From NCBI GenBank assembly GCA_036768485.1, contig JAVLUZ010000149.1, positions 1 through 64,000 on the forward strand: DNA of 64,000 nt. Reading direction: 5' to 3'. Source of the DNA: Mermis nigrescens. Taxonomy: Eukaryota; Nematoda; Enoplea; Mermithida; Mermithidae. The notes beneath the pieces are model-generated. The model did no database searches. It saw only the letters and a program-made list of their open reading frames with translations, and was not told where the DNA came from. Shown one piece after another: positions 1 through 10,179 of this stretch (within the stretch, counting starts at the first letter, position 1; each line of letters starts with the position of its first letter). The position numbers and the translations under genes are program-made.

Positions 1-110
1 TTTATGTCCGCTTCTCAGGCTTCATGTCCGGTTTTGTCCGGTTGACAGTCATGTCCGGTTTTTGATGTCCGATTTTTTAAGCTGTTGGTCCGCTTTTGTC
101 CGGTTTCAAA
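1..110. repeat. TGTCCGG-rich short direct repeats
   Basis: ATGTCCGGTTTTGTCCGG-like units recur about seven times in the first 110 bases. The same units recur at about 3175-3250, downstream of the hAT relic. Subterminal repeat arrays of this kind are typical of DNA transposon ends, so these may mark one side of an element that includes 2595-3056. The link is inference. The window edge cuts the array. Confidence 0.5.
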
Positions 111-129
111 ATGCAAAAATGCGTCTAAG

Positions 130-1100
130 AGAGGTAAAAGTTGAAAAATTTTTTGGCGCTTCGCGCCGAGTCAATTTAAATCTTACTTGATATGAATCTT
201 TAAGCCGCGCCGCGCCACGCCAATTGCAGCATTTTTATCGACAATCTGGTCTAGAACTACGCTATGATTGAAAATCCTTATCTTCTGTACGGATGTGGAT
301 AGTTTTTGTAATGCAAAAATGCGTTTTAGAGAGCTAAAATTTCAGAATTTTCTGGCGCTTCGCGCCATTTGATAGATTATAGTTTTTATTGTCAAAAGCG
401 ACTTCAGAATTGGCTAAAATGCTTTACTGAAGGAAGGAAATTCAAATTTCAACAGAAATAACGTATACTGATCGCGATATTTCTAGTAGAGCGCGAAAAT
501 TTTTGGAGTTTTTGAAGAATATGGTGTGAACTGATTTTGCGCCATTTCGGCAGAACTGCCATACAATTGCGCAAAAACGATACTTTATGTCACTAAAAGA
601 CGCGGAAAAAAGAAATAAACCAAATCCATACAAAATTCACAGATTATGGTACTTCAAACACCATCCTTGGACATTCACCATTTTGAGCCACTTTAAGGAA
701 TGTTTGCAGTTTTTCAGAAGTTTCAATTTTCACTGAAAACATATTTTTCTGCCATTTTAACGGTCGCAGATTACAAAAAATTAAGTTATACTGCGCGTAA
801 AGCAAGATTAAAGAAAATTTTTTTGTAATGTTTTGTACAAAGTTTTTACGAAATTTTTTTGTAATTCTACTATTTTTTATCATTGTTTACATCCAGTTAA
901 AGATTTCGGAGTAAGTTAAGAATATGGTAATTTCAGGATACTATGAAATAAGCTTCAGAAGAGCGGATCTTTTCGCTCAGTACTTAGAACACGTTGAAAG
1001 AAAGCGCGGAAAAAAATATTCATCCGTCTATAATCAATATTACAAAAGCTATGGGTTTCGTTAATTAGCATCTTCTCGACCTACGCAAGCATCTACTCGA
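130..1100. other. AT-rich non-coding stretch
   Basis: No supported gene. It carries two copies of the short palindrome GGCGCTTCGCGCC (near 156 and 355, the second shorter). Long A and T runs break every frame, and the short ORFs show no recognisable domain. Confidence 0.5.
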
Positions 1101-1104
1101 CCTA

Positions 1105-1450
1105 GGTATTTGAAGATTCAAACAGCTGAATGCAGAATCACACGTAGATACGCAATTTACGTCGATATAAGCATCTATACATCGATCTAAGCATTTATAC
1201 ATCTACCTAAGCATCTATACATCGACCTAAACATCTATACATCGACCTAAGCATCTATACATCGACCTAAGCATCTATACATTGACCTGAGCGGGAGCGA
1301 CCTCGATCTAAGCAGCTTAAAACACCTTTTCAGATATACTAAGCCTAAGCCTAAGCATATTAGAAGCAAAAACTTAGATTTTCCTATATCTTATCAAGTA
1401 AAACCGGAAAAACATGCAAAAAATCAAAAATTTTTAAAAGTTTTTTTTAA
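1105..1450. repeat. 20-bp tandem repeat inside a duplicated segment, copy 1
   Basis: Between about 1158 and 1290 the unit AAGCATCTATACATCGACCT is repeated about six times with few changes. The surrounding segment (TTTGAAGATTCAAACAG at 1109 to TATCAAGTAAAA near 1400) is repeated in the same orientation about 0.7 kb downstream, so this is a minisatellite inside a direct duplication. Confidence 0.8.
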
Positions 1451-1809
1451 ATTTCAAACAGCTTTCCGCGTCTTTTTTCTTTTTCTCTTTCATTGCTATG
1501 CTTCCTTCCATAATTTCAGCCCATATTATTCATTTCTGACAAATGTGTAAGTCCTTGGATCGAGTCGTCTAATCGTCCCACCCAACACTCAAATCGACAG
1601 TTGCCTGCAACTTTGCAAGTATGGCTCAGATTTTCACCAAATTTTTTTCCGCGCTTCAATTTATCATGCTCTACCAGTTTGGCATAAAATTTTTGGCATT
1701 CCGTATTCATTTTGCTCCTTTTCTAAAAGTACCGTATTCTTAACTTTAGCCAAAGATTTCTACTCAAATACGATGTAAACAGCATTTTTGGATTATCTCA
1801 AAGTTCCAA

Positions 1810-2075
1810 CCATTTGAAGATTCAAACAGTGGAATGCAGAATAAGGTACCCAATTTAGGTCGACCTAAGCATCTATATATCAACCTGAGCATCTATACAT
1901 TGACCTAAGCATCTATACCTCAATCTAAGTGGGAGTGACCTCGACCTAAGCAGCCCAAGGCCTAAGCCTAACCGTCATTTAAGCAGAAACTTGAATTTTC
2001 ACATATATTATCAAGTAAAATGACAGAAAAAATATGCAAAAAATTGTTTTTTTCAAATTTAAAAATTTTCAAACA
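1810..2075. repeat. 20-bp tandem repeat segment, copy 2
   Basis: Direct, shortened copy of 1105-1450. It begins with TTTGAAGATTCAAACAG, has about three 20-bp units (1865-1925), then GGGAGTGACCTCGACC and ends with TATCAAGTAAAA like copy 1. The array is shorter, consistent with unequal copy-number change. Confidence 0.75.
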
Positions 2076-2590
2076 CGGAACATTTTGGTAAACAGTAAAA
2101 TACCCACTTTAATGTAGCTATATCCGGAGTAACTTGTTCAATCCTTTTTGCTCACATCGCCACAGACTTTTCCTGATGCCCTAGTTTTTGAAACACTCCA
2201 GATCCACATTTATATTCTCGCTTACATTGCCTGCCATCTGGGTGCATTTATGACAAAGTAAAGTACCGTAACTCTATCTTCACCAATATTGGTCCATTTT
2301 CCATGAAATTTCTTTTCCGCACTTTCTTTTTGTATGTCCCCTTCATTTCAACCAATATCGTTCCTTTATACAAATACATCTGCAAATTTTCCGTTCACAC
2401 CATGAAGTAAAGTTTAGCCAAATTTTTATACAAAAAGTACATCAAACACCGCTATTACATGAGCACATAGGATTTTCTACTTAAAAAACACTGATTTTTT
2501 AATACTGGGGGTCTATTTTAAACATTTTTAGACCTCTTAAAAAACGTGGAAAAAGGTTGGAAAAAGTGGGAAAAAATGTTGGGTCTGGTC
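2076..2590. other. AT-rich stretch, nothing recognised
   Basis: No coding similarity, RNA gene or clear repeat unit was seen. It may include the 5' part of the hAT relic that follows, but I could not find a convincing terminal inverted repeat. Confidence 0.4.
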
Positions 2591-2594
2591 TATA

Positions 2595-3056
2595 ATGTCA
2601 ATGTCAACCAAATTGCTGGGAAAAAACGGTGTTCGGGAACAAAATTTCAAATCGTGGATAGTAGAAGGCTCAAACGGTTCTGCTCACTGTAAATTATGTT
2701 CTGCTAATCTACCCCCAAAACACGATGCTCTTATTAATCATGTTAAAACGGCCAAGCACATTAAAGCCATTAGTTTTAAAGCCTCATTTGCATTGTCTGC
2801 TTTAAGTCTTCCCTTTTCAAATGCTAGCGTTGAATGGGGTATTTCTGTATTAAGTTTGCTGAAGACCAAAGTACGAAATCGCTTCGATGTCAAAACTATT
2901 GATGCTTTATTACGTGTTCGTTTTTTACTGTGTTGGAAGGGCGAGAATTGTTGCACCTGCACTGTTACTGATCCAATGCTTAAATTGTTAAACACTAAAA
3001 TGTACGGTCGTAGCATTTGTGATGATGATATTGTGTGCCTTAATGAATCGTTATAA
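2595..3056 (+). pseudogene. internally deleted hAT transposase: zinc finger joined to dimerisation domain
   Basis: An open frame of 153 codons joins two ends of an hAT transposase. Residues about 31-55 form a BED/TTF-like zinc finger (CKLC, then H and H in HVKTAKH). From about residue 70 it reads as the C-terminal hAT dimerisation region (ALSLPFSNASVEWG, KTKVRNRF, ALLRVRF, then a CC-containing linker and MLKLLNTKMY). The catalytic core that normally lies between, several hundred residues with the DDE residues, is absent. It therefore cannot be an active transposase, although the frame is still open. Codon use is AT-rich like the surroundings. Either a relic or a short dimerisation-competent protein; relic is more likely. 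Confidence 0.8.
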
Positions 3057-3164
3057 CTTTCTGATGAAGCCTTGTTTAATGTGCAAAATCCGTTCAATGT
3101 GGTAGATATTTAAGTGCAATAGTTGATTTGAATAAATTTTAGCCGCTTTGTTATGTATCAAGTG

Positions 3165-3260
3165 TATACATCGTTTGTCGGGTTTTGTCCAGAATTTAAG
3201 TGTGCTCTTGTCCGGTTTTGTCCAGTTTTGAATGTTGGTATGTCCGGTTGGTCTTTTCAG
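3165..3260. repeat. TGTCCGG direct repeats, second block
   Basis: Contains TTGTCCGGTTTTGTCC and TATGTCCGGTTGG, same orientation as the block at 1-110. May be the subterminal region of the element that contained the hAT relic. Confidence 0.45.
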
Positions 3261-3296
3261 AGTTGGCAACACTGACAGGCAAACACGATTGTGACC

Positions 3297-3470
3297 CGCT
3301 TGACCCACCATCCCGCTAGACCCACCGTCCCACTAGACCCACTTTCTTCGTCCCGCTAGACTCACCAAAGGTCTTGCTAGACCCACCACGTGCATAATGA
3401 GGTGTCCCACTAGACCCACCATTTTGCGACCGTCCCGCTAGTCCCACTGTCTTCGGAAGACCCACCCGAA
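3297..3470. repeat. minisatellite CCCGCTAGACCCACC (inverted arm 1)
   Basis: About nine degenerate units of a 15-16 bp sequence, CCCGCTAGACCCACCGT. The reverse complement forms a second array at 4803-5000, so the two arrays lie as inverted ends around a very AT-rich block. Confidence 0.85.
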
Positions 3471-3539
3471 AAAATGAAGACATATATATTGTGTACATGT
3501 GAAATGAAAAGTAGTTATCAAGACGCTTGAGTGAACTCT

Positions 3540-4545
3540 GCAAAATTTTTTGTAATCATTAATTTAAAAGCATGCTTGAGGTGTGTGACAGTCAATAACA
3601 AGCGATTATTTGTTTTCATGAATGTGCGATTGTATATAATTACCATAGGTACTTCATTCAAATATGACAAGTCGATAGTTACATCAAAAATCAGCAACTA
3701 ATTAATAAGGATCAATAATTAATAGTTTATACGCATTAAAAACCAGCAACTTATTAATAAGGATCAATAATTAATAGTTCATGCATTCATTAATTAGAAG
3801 TTGATTATTCAATTTGGTTTTAATTAATTAATTATAAGTTTAATTATTTAGGAGTCAATTAAGATTAATTAATTAAGAATTAAATTAATTAATAAAGATT
3901 TAATCAAAACCTAATTGATGAATCAAGAGGCAAATTATTAGTAAATGAAATAATTAATTTTTATTAAATAACTAGGAGCACTTAATTAATTAAGAGTTAC
4001 TTAATTAATTAATTTTGATCATCAAAAAAAGATCAATTAAGGTCTTATTCTTATAATATGTAATTAAGGAAAATAATTAATTAAGAGTAATTTATTGCTT
4101 AATCTAACTTAATTTATCATATGAGTGCATTTGATTCAGATTAAATTGATTAATTATTAAAGAAATAGGTTAATTAATCACGGAATTAAACGTTCAATTA
4201 ATTATTTGATTTTAATTAATTACTTAACAGTAATTGATTCATTGATCAAGAGTCAGTTGATTAATTAAATAAGAGTTTAATTGATTGATCAGTTAATTAA
4301 TCAATTTTAGTTGATTATTTCACGGTAATTAAATGATTATGACTTTGTTAATCAATTAAGTAGGAGTTTATTTAATCGAGCAATGATTAATTTAATTTTG
4401 ATTCATTAATGAGGTATTTAATCAATTATGACGTACTTAATTAGTTACGCTTAATAAATTTGAACCAATTAAAATTTTTAAAATCTGAAAATAATTAAAA
4501 AATTAATGTAACGAAGTTAAAAATTAATAAAAGAAAAATGAATCA
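3540..4545. repeat. TTAATTAA-rich AT block
   Basis: About 1 kb in which TTAATTAA, ATTAATTA and related palindromic words recur very densely, with almost no G or C. It lies between two inverted minisatellite arrays. A short direct repeat, TCAAGACGCTTRAGTGA, brackets it at about 3517 and 4543. No coding potential. Confidence 0.7.
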
Positions 4546-4802
4546 AGACGCTTAAGTGAAAAACATTTTGCAATGGCTGGTTACTTACCATTGCCAAACA
4601 CATGCACGCACGCACGTATCTTCTTTGCATGTTATAATTTGTAATGTACACAATTTCATGCAATAATATACAAAATTTATTTATTTATTAATTAAATTAA
4701 ATGTAGTTATTTTTTAAACTAATTATTTATATATTTGACTAAACATATATACTTGAATGGATACACTTTGCAAGCGTTTCTGTTTTTGCTTATAAGCGTA
4801 CT

Positions 4803-5000
4803 GGTGGGTCTTCCGAGACAGTGGGTCTAGCGGGATGGTCACAAAGCGGTGGGTCTAGCGGGACACCTCATTATGCACGTGGTGGGTCTAGCGGGACTTC
4901 CGTCGGGTCTAGTGGGACGAAAAAGTGGGTCTAGTGGGATGGTGGGTCTAGCAGGATGGTGGGTCAAGCAGGACGGTGGGTCTAGCAGGACGGGACTGGC
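4803..5000. repeat. minisatellite GGTGGGTCTAGCGGGAC (inverted arm 2)
   Basis: About ten units of GTGGGTCTAGCGGGA with variants (AGTGGGA, AGCAGGA). It is the reverse complement of the array at 3297-3470. The apparent ORFs here are low-complexity translations of the repeat. Confidence 0.85.
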
Positions 5001-5039
5001 AAAAACAGAGCAGAAACCATTATCAAACCGGACGAGCAA

Positions 5040-5320
5040 TAGCGTGCAAACAATCTGGGAAAATTTTGAATTTTTTGAAATGAAGCTATGTGGTTGCGTA
5101 ACACTGTTCTGTAACGATTTGTTGAGAATAAATCGAAAATTTGGCGCGCGCTTTGTTCTAGTTTTGGCTATTATTTTAACTTAATGGTAACAAGCAATGA
5201 ACTATACCTAAAGCGTTTGTTGCCATGAGAAGATGAAGTACCTATTTGCAAACATTTCTAGTCAGTAGAAATTCAAAAGTATGGGAAAAATTTGGGTGCT
5301 TTGTGAAGATTGCTATTTCA
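5040..5320. repeat. dispersed repeat, copy 1
   Basis: The segment with TATGTGGTTGCGTAACAC to GAAGTACCTATTTGCAAAC recurs in reverse orientation at about 11690-11900. It is non-coding and its family is not recognised. Confidence 0.5.
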
Positions 5321-5454
5321 AAAGCTGCTTAGCATAGGGAACATAACAAGTCGGCATTCGTGTAGCAGGTTCACATACCATGTATTAAGTTAGTCATATT
5401 GTAAAGGCGTATGTATGCACTTCGAGGCATCCAATGAAGTGGAAGAAAGTCACT

Positions 5455-5530
5455 GCCAACCAGTTTCGAAACGTGGACCTCTTGGTTCAAAGCCCAGAAC
5501 CTTAACCAATCAACTAACGCTGGCTCATTT
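5455..5530 (-). repeat. tRNA-like sequence (probable SINE head)
   Basis: On the minus strand TTAGTTGATTGGTTAAGG resembles a tRNA D-arm and A box, followed by an anticodon-arm-like part, then a B-box-like GTTTCGAAAC at tRNA spacing. No clean acceptor stem was found, so this reads better as a tRNA-derived SINE head than as a functional tRNA gene. Confidence 0.45.
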
Positions 5531-5603
5531 CGATTGAGAACGCAAGGTAGTCGTAATCTTTTGCATTGGTTTACCTGCTTATTAGGCTTAGGCTTAGTAT
5601 AAT

Positions 5604-5739
5604 GGGCTGACCAAAATCTTGGTGCCAGCATTTAAAATAAGCCTGAGTAATGGGATGCGACGAGCGGAGCAAGCGACACGAGTCGTATCCCATTGCTTAG
5701 GCTTATTTTGAACGCTAGCGCCAACATTTTGGTCAGTCA
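5604..5739. mobile_element. 136-bp palindromic MITE
   Basis: CTGACCAAAATCTTGG at the left is matched by its inverted copy CCAACATTTTGGTCAG at the right. Inside it AATAAGCCTGAGTAATGGGA and its inverse form a long stem around a loop of about 20 bases. This is a foldback-type miniature element. Its superfamily and target duplication are unclear. Confidence 0.65.
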
Positions 5740-5924
5740 CATGAATCTACAGAAACAATCTGAGCACCTCTTTATTTGTTTTCGACTTGACTTATTTCGA
5801 ACCAGTTAGGTGGTAGCGGTATATTGTTCCTGGTGCACACCTACCCTTTGTGTGTGAATACTGATTTTACGCGAATCAAAATTTTTTGACTACGAGAGTA
5901 CGTCGTCAGGGCTTCTCAAGATGA

Positions 5925-6020
5925 AAGAACAGAAAGTTGCAGTATGTTGGACTCGAACTGTGTACCCCTTGATTTGAAATCCGATGTCTTAAACACTCAA
6001 AGACACCAGTTCATTTCGAG
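5925..6020 (-). repeat. second tRNA-like sequence (probable SINE head)
   Basis: The minus strand reads TTTGAGTGTTTAAGAC (A-box-like), then GGATTTCAAATC (anticodon-arm-like) and AGTTCGAGTCC (good B box), resembling a tRNA-Ser or tRNA-Leu layout. Two tRNA-like heads on one strand about 0.5 kb apart suggest SINE copies. A decayed tRNA gene is the alternative. Confidence 0.45.
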
Positions 6021-6464
6021 ATTAAATGCAGCAATTTGTTATGTTTTTCAGCAAATTAATAAGGAAAATAGAATATTTCTGACTCCTGTTACTAATGCGT
6101 TAGGCTTAGCTATTGTGTATTCTTATTGCTCCGCTCACTTTGCTCTTGCTTGCAGGTTCATATTGATGCCAGACATGGGTTAAGCCTAAGGCATAAATGG
6201 AGCACATCGGTAACCCCACTCAGTCACAGTCCCCTGACTCGTTTTTATCATATTTAAGGTAATTTCACTCGCTTATGTGTTGGAGGTTATGCTTTAAAAA
6301 TGTCATAAATGGAACCAGCGCATGCAAAAACCTGCAAAATCTGTGAACATGCGCTACTATTCGAGTTTGCCGCAAGCAAAGTAACCGCACACACAAAAGG
6401 TAGGTGTGCACCAGGCACAGTAGTACCGTTGGTAGTTTCCACCGAATACTACTTGCTGTATACG
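6021..6464. other. non-coding spacer
   Basis: No gene recognised. A short inverted pair, TTAGGCTTAG near 6100 and TTAAGCCTAAGG near 6180, echoes words of the MITE at 5604-5739, so a related fragment may lie here. Confidence 0.35.
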
Positions 6465-6466
6465 TA

Positions 6467-7035
6467 CAGTCGAACTTGCTTAATGCGTACACCCAAGGGA
6501 CCAAGCCCTTCTGTATGCATTATCTGAGTGTACGCATTAACCAAATACCCCAGATTTTTAACAATGAATACACTATTATGCGATAAAAGCATTTTTTGAA
6601 GAAAAAATCAGCAATACTCTGGTTTAACATATTTTCATGTTTAAAGTCACAAAACTCTTTGATATCATTCATTTCGCTGTGCCTAAAGTATTCGTCGAAC
6701 ACAGAAAACGTATTCAGAAAATTGTATTGTGCGCTAGCTCGCTATTTTAACTGATCATGGAATGTTCATGATCAAAATAAAAGCCGTACGCATTATCCGA
6801 AGAGCTGATCGCATTATCCGAAGTGAAAAAATACACGCTTTATGCAGTAAGCCGGGTAGTTTAACATGCAGGCATAGGCCGATGGATGAAATCGCTTGTA
6901 CGCATTAACCGAGTACGCATTATCCCATGCTATTGCCTTATGTTTTACATTGCCTTTCGGTCCGGACCTAGCAAAACTGTACGCATTAAGCGAGAAAACG
7001 CATTATCCCGTGTACGCATTATCGAAGTTCGACTG
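6467..7035. mobile_element. TA-flanked MITE, Tc1/pogo-like (569 bp)
   Basis: It begins CAGTCGAACTTGCTTAATGC after a TA and ends with the inverted TTCGACTG before a TA. The terminal repeats match over about 25 bases with a few changes. Inside, CGCATTATCC and TACGCATTA recur many times. TA target duplication plus CAGT termini is typical of pogo/Tigger-type Tc1-mariner elements. There is no transposase inside. Confidence 0.8.
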
Positions 7036-7077
7036 TACTTACAACGTTGCTATCTTAATAACACCAGTGCTGACAAA

Positions 7078-8216
7078 TAGTGATCGAGCAAAGCTTCGGC
7101 TTTGGCCACCTTCGGCCATTTTGGACCTTCGGCCGAAGGCCGAAGGTTGGTGCAAAAAATGGCCGAAGGCCGAAGGTTCTTGTAAATCTTTGTTTTGAGG
7201 TCAAGAGAATCAATGGGAGCATTGTGAATTATTCAGCTTATTTGTCATTGTACATCGTTTTTGAATTGCATCGATTTGTGTTATTTGCTGCAATAAACCT
7301 TCCAATCGACTTTGTCAGCTCTTCTTTGCTCCATTTATGTACATACATGTATTATTGATTACCTATCTATTTATATGAATGTTGCATTTTTGAACCTTAA
7401 AACTATAATTTTGTGATTTCAACAGGTTGTGTTCGATTAATTTGCTTTACATTTTTGTAGGAAACTAAAAGTATGTATATAGCCATCTTGGATGTAGAAA
7501 GTGACTGACTATACATATAGCCTTTTTAAAAGCTGGAACATTAGCTATGTATACAACAGCGCTATAAAACTCTTTTTACAGAATATGTCCAAGTTTCAGA
7601 CTTTCACTTGACTTAGAGTCCCACCTCGTGCATACATATAAATGATTTCTGTTCCAAAAATTCCCAAACTTTCTGTTATAGCGGAGAAATATTTTATTTT
7701 ATAGTTGGCATTAAAGTTTTTATCTGCTCCAATAAGTTCTGCTGCGAGTGAGCAAGAATTCAAAGTGGCAAAAGATTTGGCAAATGGTTCACGAATCCGA
7801 TTGTTGCCAGCAAATGTGCAAAAGCTACTTTTCTTGAAGCACAATCTAAAGGCAATCGGTTACAACAGCGTTAACCTAAAGGATAGTGATGAAGATGTGG
7901 AGTTAGATGGCACTGAGAATGTCAGTGAAGCTTACACGACCGATTCTGATGGTGATGACAGTGAAATCGAAGTTGATCAAGATATTTAGTCACACGATAT
8001 AAATTCCATTGCGCTATATTTGACAAGAATAAACTTTGATGCGATCTGCTTACTATTTAAATGTATGCAAACCTGGTGATGTTCTATTTATTCTTTCTAT
8101 CTACCAATGTACATTATAGCACCTTCGGCTTCGGCCTTCGGCCGAAGCCGAAGGTTTGGCAGGCCGAAGCTTCGGCTTCGGCCGAAGGTGAGAAATGGAC
8201 CTTCGCTCGATCACTA
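7078..8216 (+). mobile_element. hAT element with exact 8-bp target duplication (1139 bp)
   Basis: Ends are TAGTGATCGAGC at 7078 and GCTCGATCACTA at 8216, a 12-bp perfect terminal inverted repeat. The flanks 7070-7077 and 8217-8224 are both CTGACAAA. The 8-bp duplication and a transposase C-terminal exon inside establish the hAT superfamily. Both subterminal regions are packed with TTCGGCC and GGCCGAAG palindromes (7090-7190 and 8120-8200), probable transposase binding sites. Most of the transposase gene is missing, so the element is non-autonomous. It lies 42 bases after the MITE at 6467-7035. Confidence 0.93.
7704..7989 (+). pseudogene. hAT transposase C-terminal exon (dimerisation domain)
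   Basis: This is the last exon of an hAT transposase, inside the element at 7078-8216. The frame reads ALKFLSAPISSAASEQEF, then VAKDLANGSRIRL and LLFLKHNLKAIGYN, the conserved C-terminal dimerisation region, ending in an acidic tail of Asp and Glu residues before TAG. There is no ATG at the front. TTTTATTTTATAG just before it is a good 3' splice site, so this is a downstream exon whose upstream exons, with the catalytic residues, have been deleted. Confidence 0.85.
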
Positions 8217-8880
8217 CTGACAAATTACAAATTACCAATTTTATTCACTGATCAGACAACAAACCAAGTAACATTAATACATTGATAAGCAACGAGAGAA
8301 AAAAGATGAAATATAAACATACACAGAAAGACAAGTCAATAAAATACATAAATAGTCGAGGAAAGCGGGATAACGTAAAGGCAGTACATAAACTGCGCTT
8401 ATTTATGCCCCTGAATTGAATGATTTTTCAAGAATTTAAATTTTAAGAATGCGTTTTCAGAATTTTTCGAGTCATTCTGACGTGAAAATATCAGGAAATT
8501 TCCACGCTTCGCGTTAGTCCGTTTTATCTATTTATCATCTGAATTAAGGACCATGACTCGGACGATTTTGTGGAAATTTTAAAGTTAAAATTCAATATTT
8601 CGCTGCTTAATTCTGCAAAATTTTCCGGGGCTCTGCCCCAAATCTCGCTGGGGTGCGGTTGAGCGCGTCACTCCAGACCTCCCAGCCCCAAAAGAGGTTT
8701 TCCGTTGCATTCTCAGTAATCTAAAGTTCTACCCGAGCAGTAACACTTGCAAAGTGTGCAGCATTGTGAAAATTTTCAAAAAAATATTTTTCTCTGCATC
8801 TTAATTGTTGTAGGCCGATGTAAATAGTCCAAAAAGGCATTATTTCTCGTCTAGGACATAGTTTTATACGTTTTTATGAA
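8217..8880. repeat. partial copy of repeat family H
   Basis: About 8400-8760 carries the family H signature: a CGGGGCTCTGCCCC stem followed by CGCTGGGG and a T/GAGCGCG segment. The same segment occurs at 10380, 11400, 17270 and 46400. No coding sequence. Confidence 0.55.
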
Positions 8881-8884
8881 CTTT

Positions 8885-9570
8885 TGATATAAAAACATTT
8901 TCGGACCCCCTAACAAAAATCCTGATGAAGCTTATGCCTCTTTGCGCCGATTTCTTCTACTTTTGGCAGTTTCCATCGTTTTATTGCAGTAAAAGTGAAA
9001 AAATAGCGCATAATAAGTATTTTTCCCTCAAAAATGTAAAAAATTTCAATAAAAAAATAAATTCCTATATTGCTACAATAGTGCAGGACGATGTGAAAAC
9101 AGTCTTTTTTTTGTACAAGGTTTGTTTGTACATGTACTAAGATGGTCCCCAAAAGTCTGTACATTTTGTACATGCAAATTTTTGTGTGCTCTAATATAGT
9201 AAATTAGCGATTTTAGTGTGGTAAAACAGGGTTTCCGATCTTTGGTAGTGTATTTTAGCTAATTTCTGGGTTTCTGACGCCAGAAATTACTAAAAATTGT
9301 AGCTAAACGGCATGAAGCGCCGAAAAATTTCACATTTTTCCATTCTAAATGCAAATTATACCATTTTGAAGATATATAGAATACACAATTACTCATTTCG
9401 ACGCGAAGCGCATAAACTTTTTGCGAATTTCACACCTTTTTTACAATTTTTGTCTTCCCAAAAAATCTTTGTACATGTAGATACAAAGACGGTCCCAAAA
9501 AGTCTTTGTGCATCGGGAAAAATCTTTGCCGAATACAAAAAAACGGTGTGTGAAAAGCCCAAAAAACACA
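8885..9570. repeat. repeat family D copy
   Basis: Shares with 19560-20090, 20600-21030, 43040-44930 and 59140-59410 the words TTTGTACATGTA, GACGGTCCCAAAAAGTC and AATCTTTGCCGAATAC. Non-coding. The ORFs within are translations of the repeat. Confidence 0.7.
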
Positions 9571-9578
9571 TTATTTAG

Positions 9579-9745
9579 CAGGCACGTAGCTGGCCCTCCT
9601 ATTTGGGGGGGGGGCCAACACCAATTTGGGGGGGGGGTCTAAGCCAAAAATAGCACGAAATAATGTGTAAAAAGTCCTATTTTTCCGGTTTTTTCTGAAT
9701 TTTGGGGGGTCCGGACCCCCCAGTCCCCCCACAGCTACGTGCCTG
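9579..9745. mobile_element. MITE family B copy 1, hAT-type, 8-bp TSD
   Basis: Terminal inverted repeats CAGGCACGTAGCTG and CAGCTACGTGCCTG, a perfect pair except one base, enclose G-rich and C-rich tracts. Exact TTATTTAG target duplications lie at 9571-9578 and 9746-9753. The 8-bp duplication and CAGG ends indicate hAT. It has no coding capacity (167 bp). Confidence 0.92.
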
Positions 9746-10179
9746 TTATTTAGAGGCCCCCACCCGTTCTAATGGGCTTTTAGGCGGAAACGCCCCTGGC
9801 GAAAATCCTGGCTAGGGGTAGGCGGACAAGTCTTATTCGCGAGGTCGATGAAAAGAGAAACTCATGGTGAAGACGAAAATGAGTTGAAAAATTAATTAAA
9901 ATAAAACACATTGAAGTAGTCGACGAAAGCGGCATAAAATTTTAAAGCATACACATAGGCGTAGCCATGATTTTCTCCAGGAAAGGTCTGAAAATTTTTA
10001 TCTTAAAAGTCGCTAAAAATGTATAAAAATGCACCCCAGGTGTGAAGTAATGTCTTTTTTCGACTATTCTTATCGTCCTGCAACAATGAAAATACAAAGA
10101 AAAAAATTTTTTCGCTGAAAATTTTCCACAGTTAATGCTTCACACTTTGCAAGTTTTAATACACGGGTAGGACCTTAGA

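Noticed and set aside
3051..3543. Minus-strand ORFs near the minisatellite
   Set aside because: Low-complexity translation of TGTCCGG and CCCGCTAGACCC repeats.
4849..5184. 111-residue plus-strand ORF rich in Gly, Ser and Leu
   Set aside because: The first half is the minisatellite unit read as protein, the rest lacks any domain.
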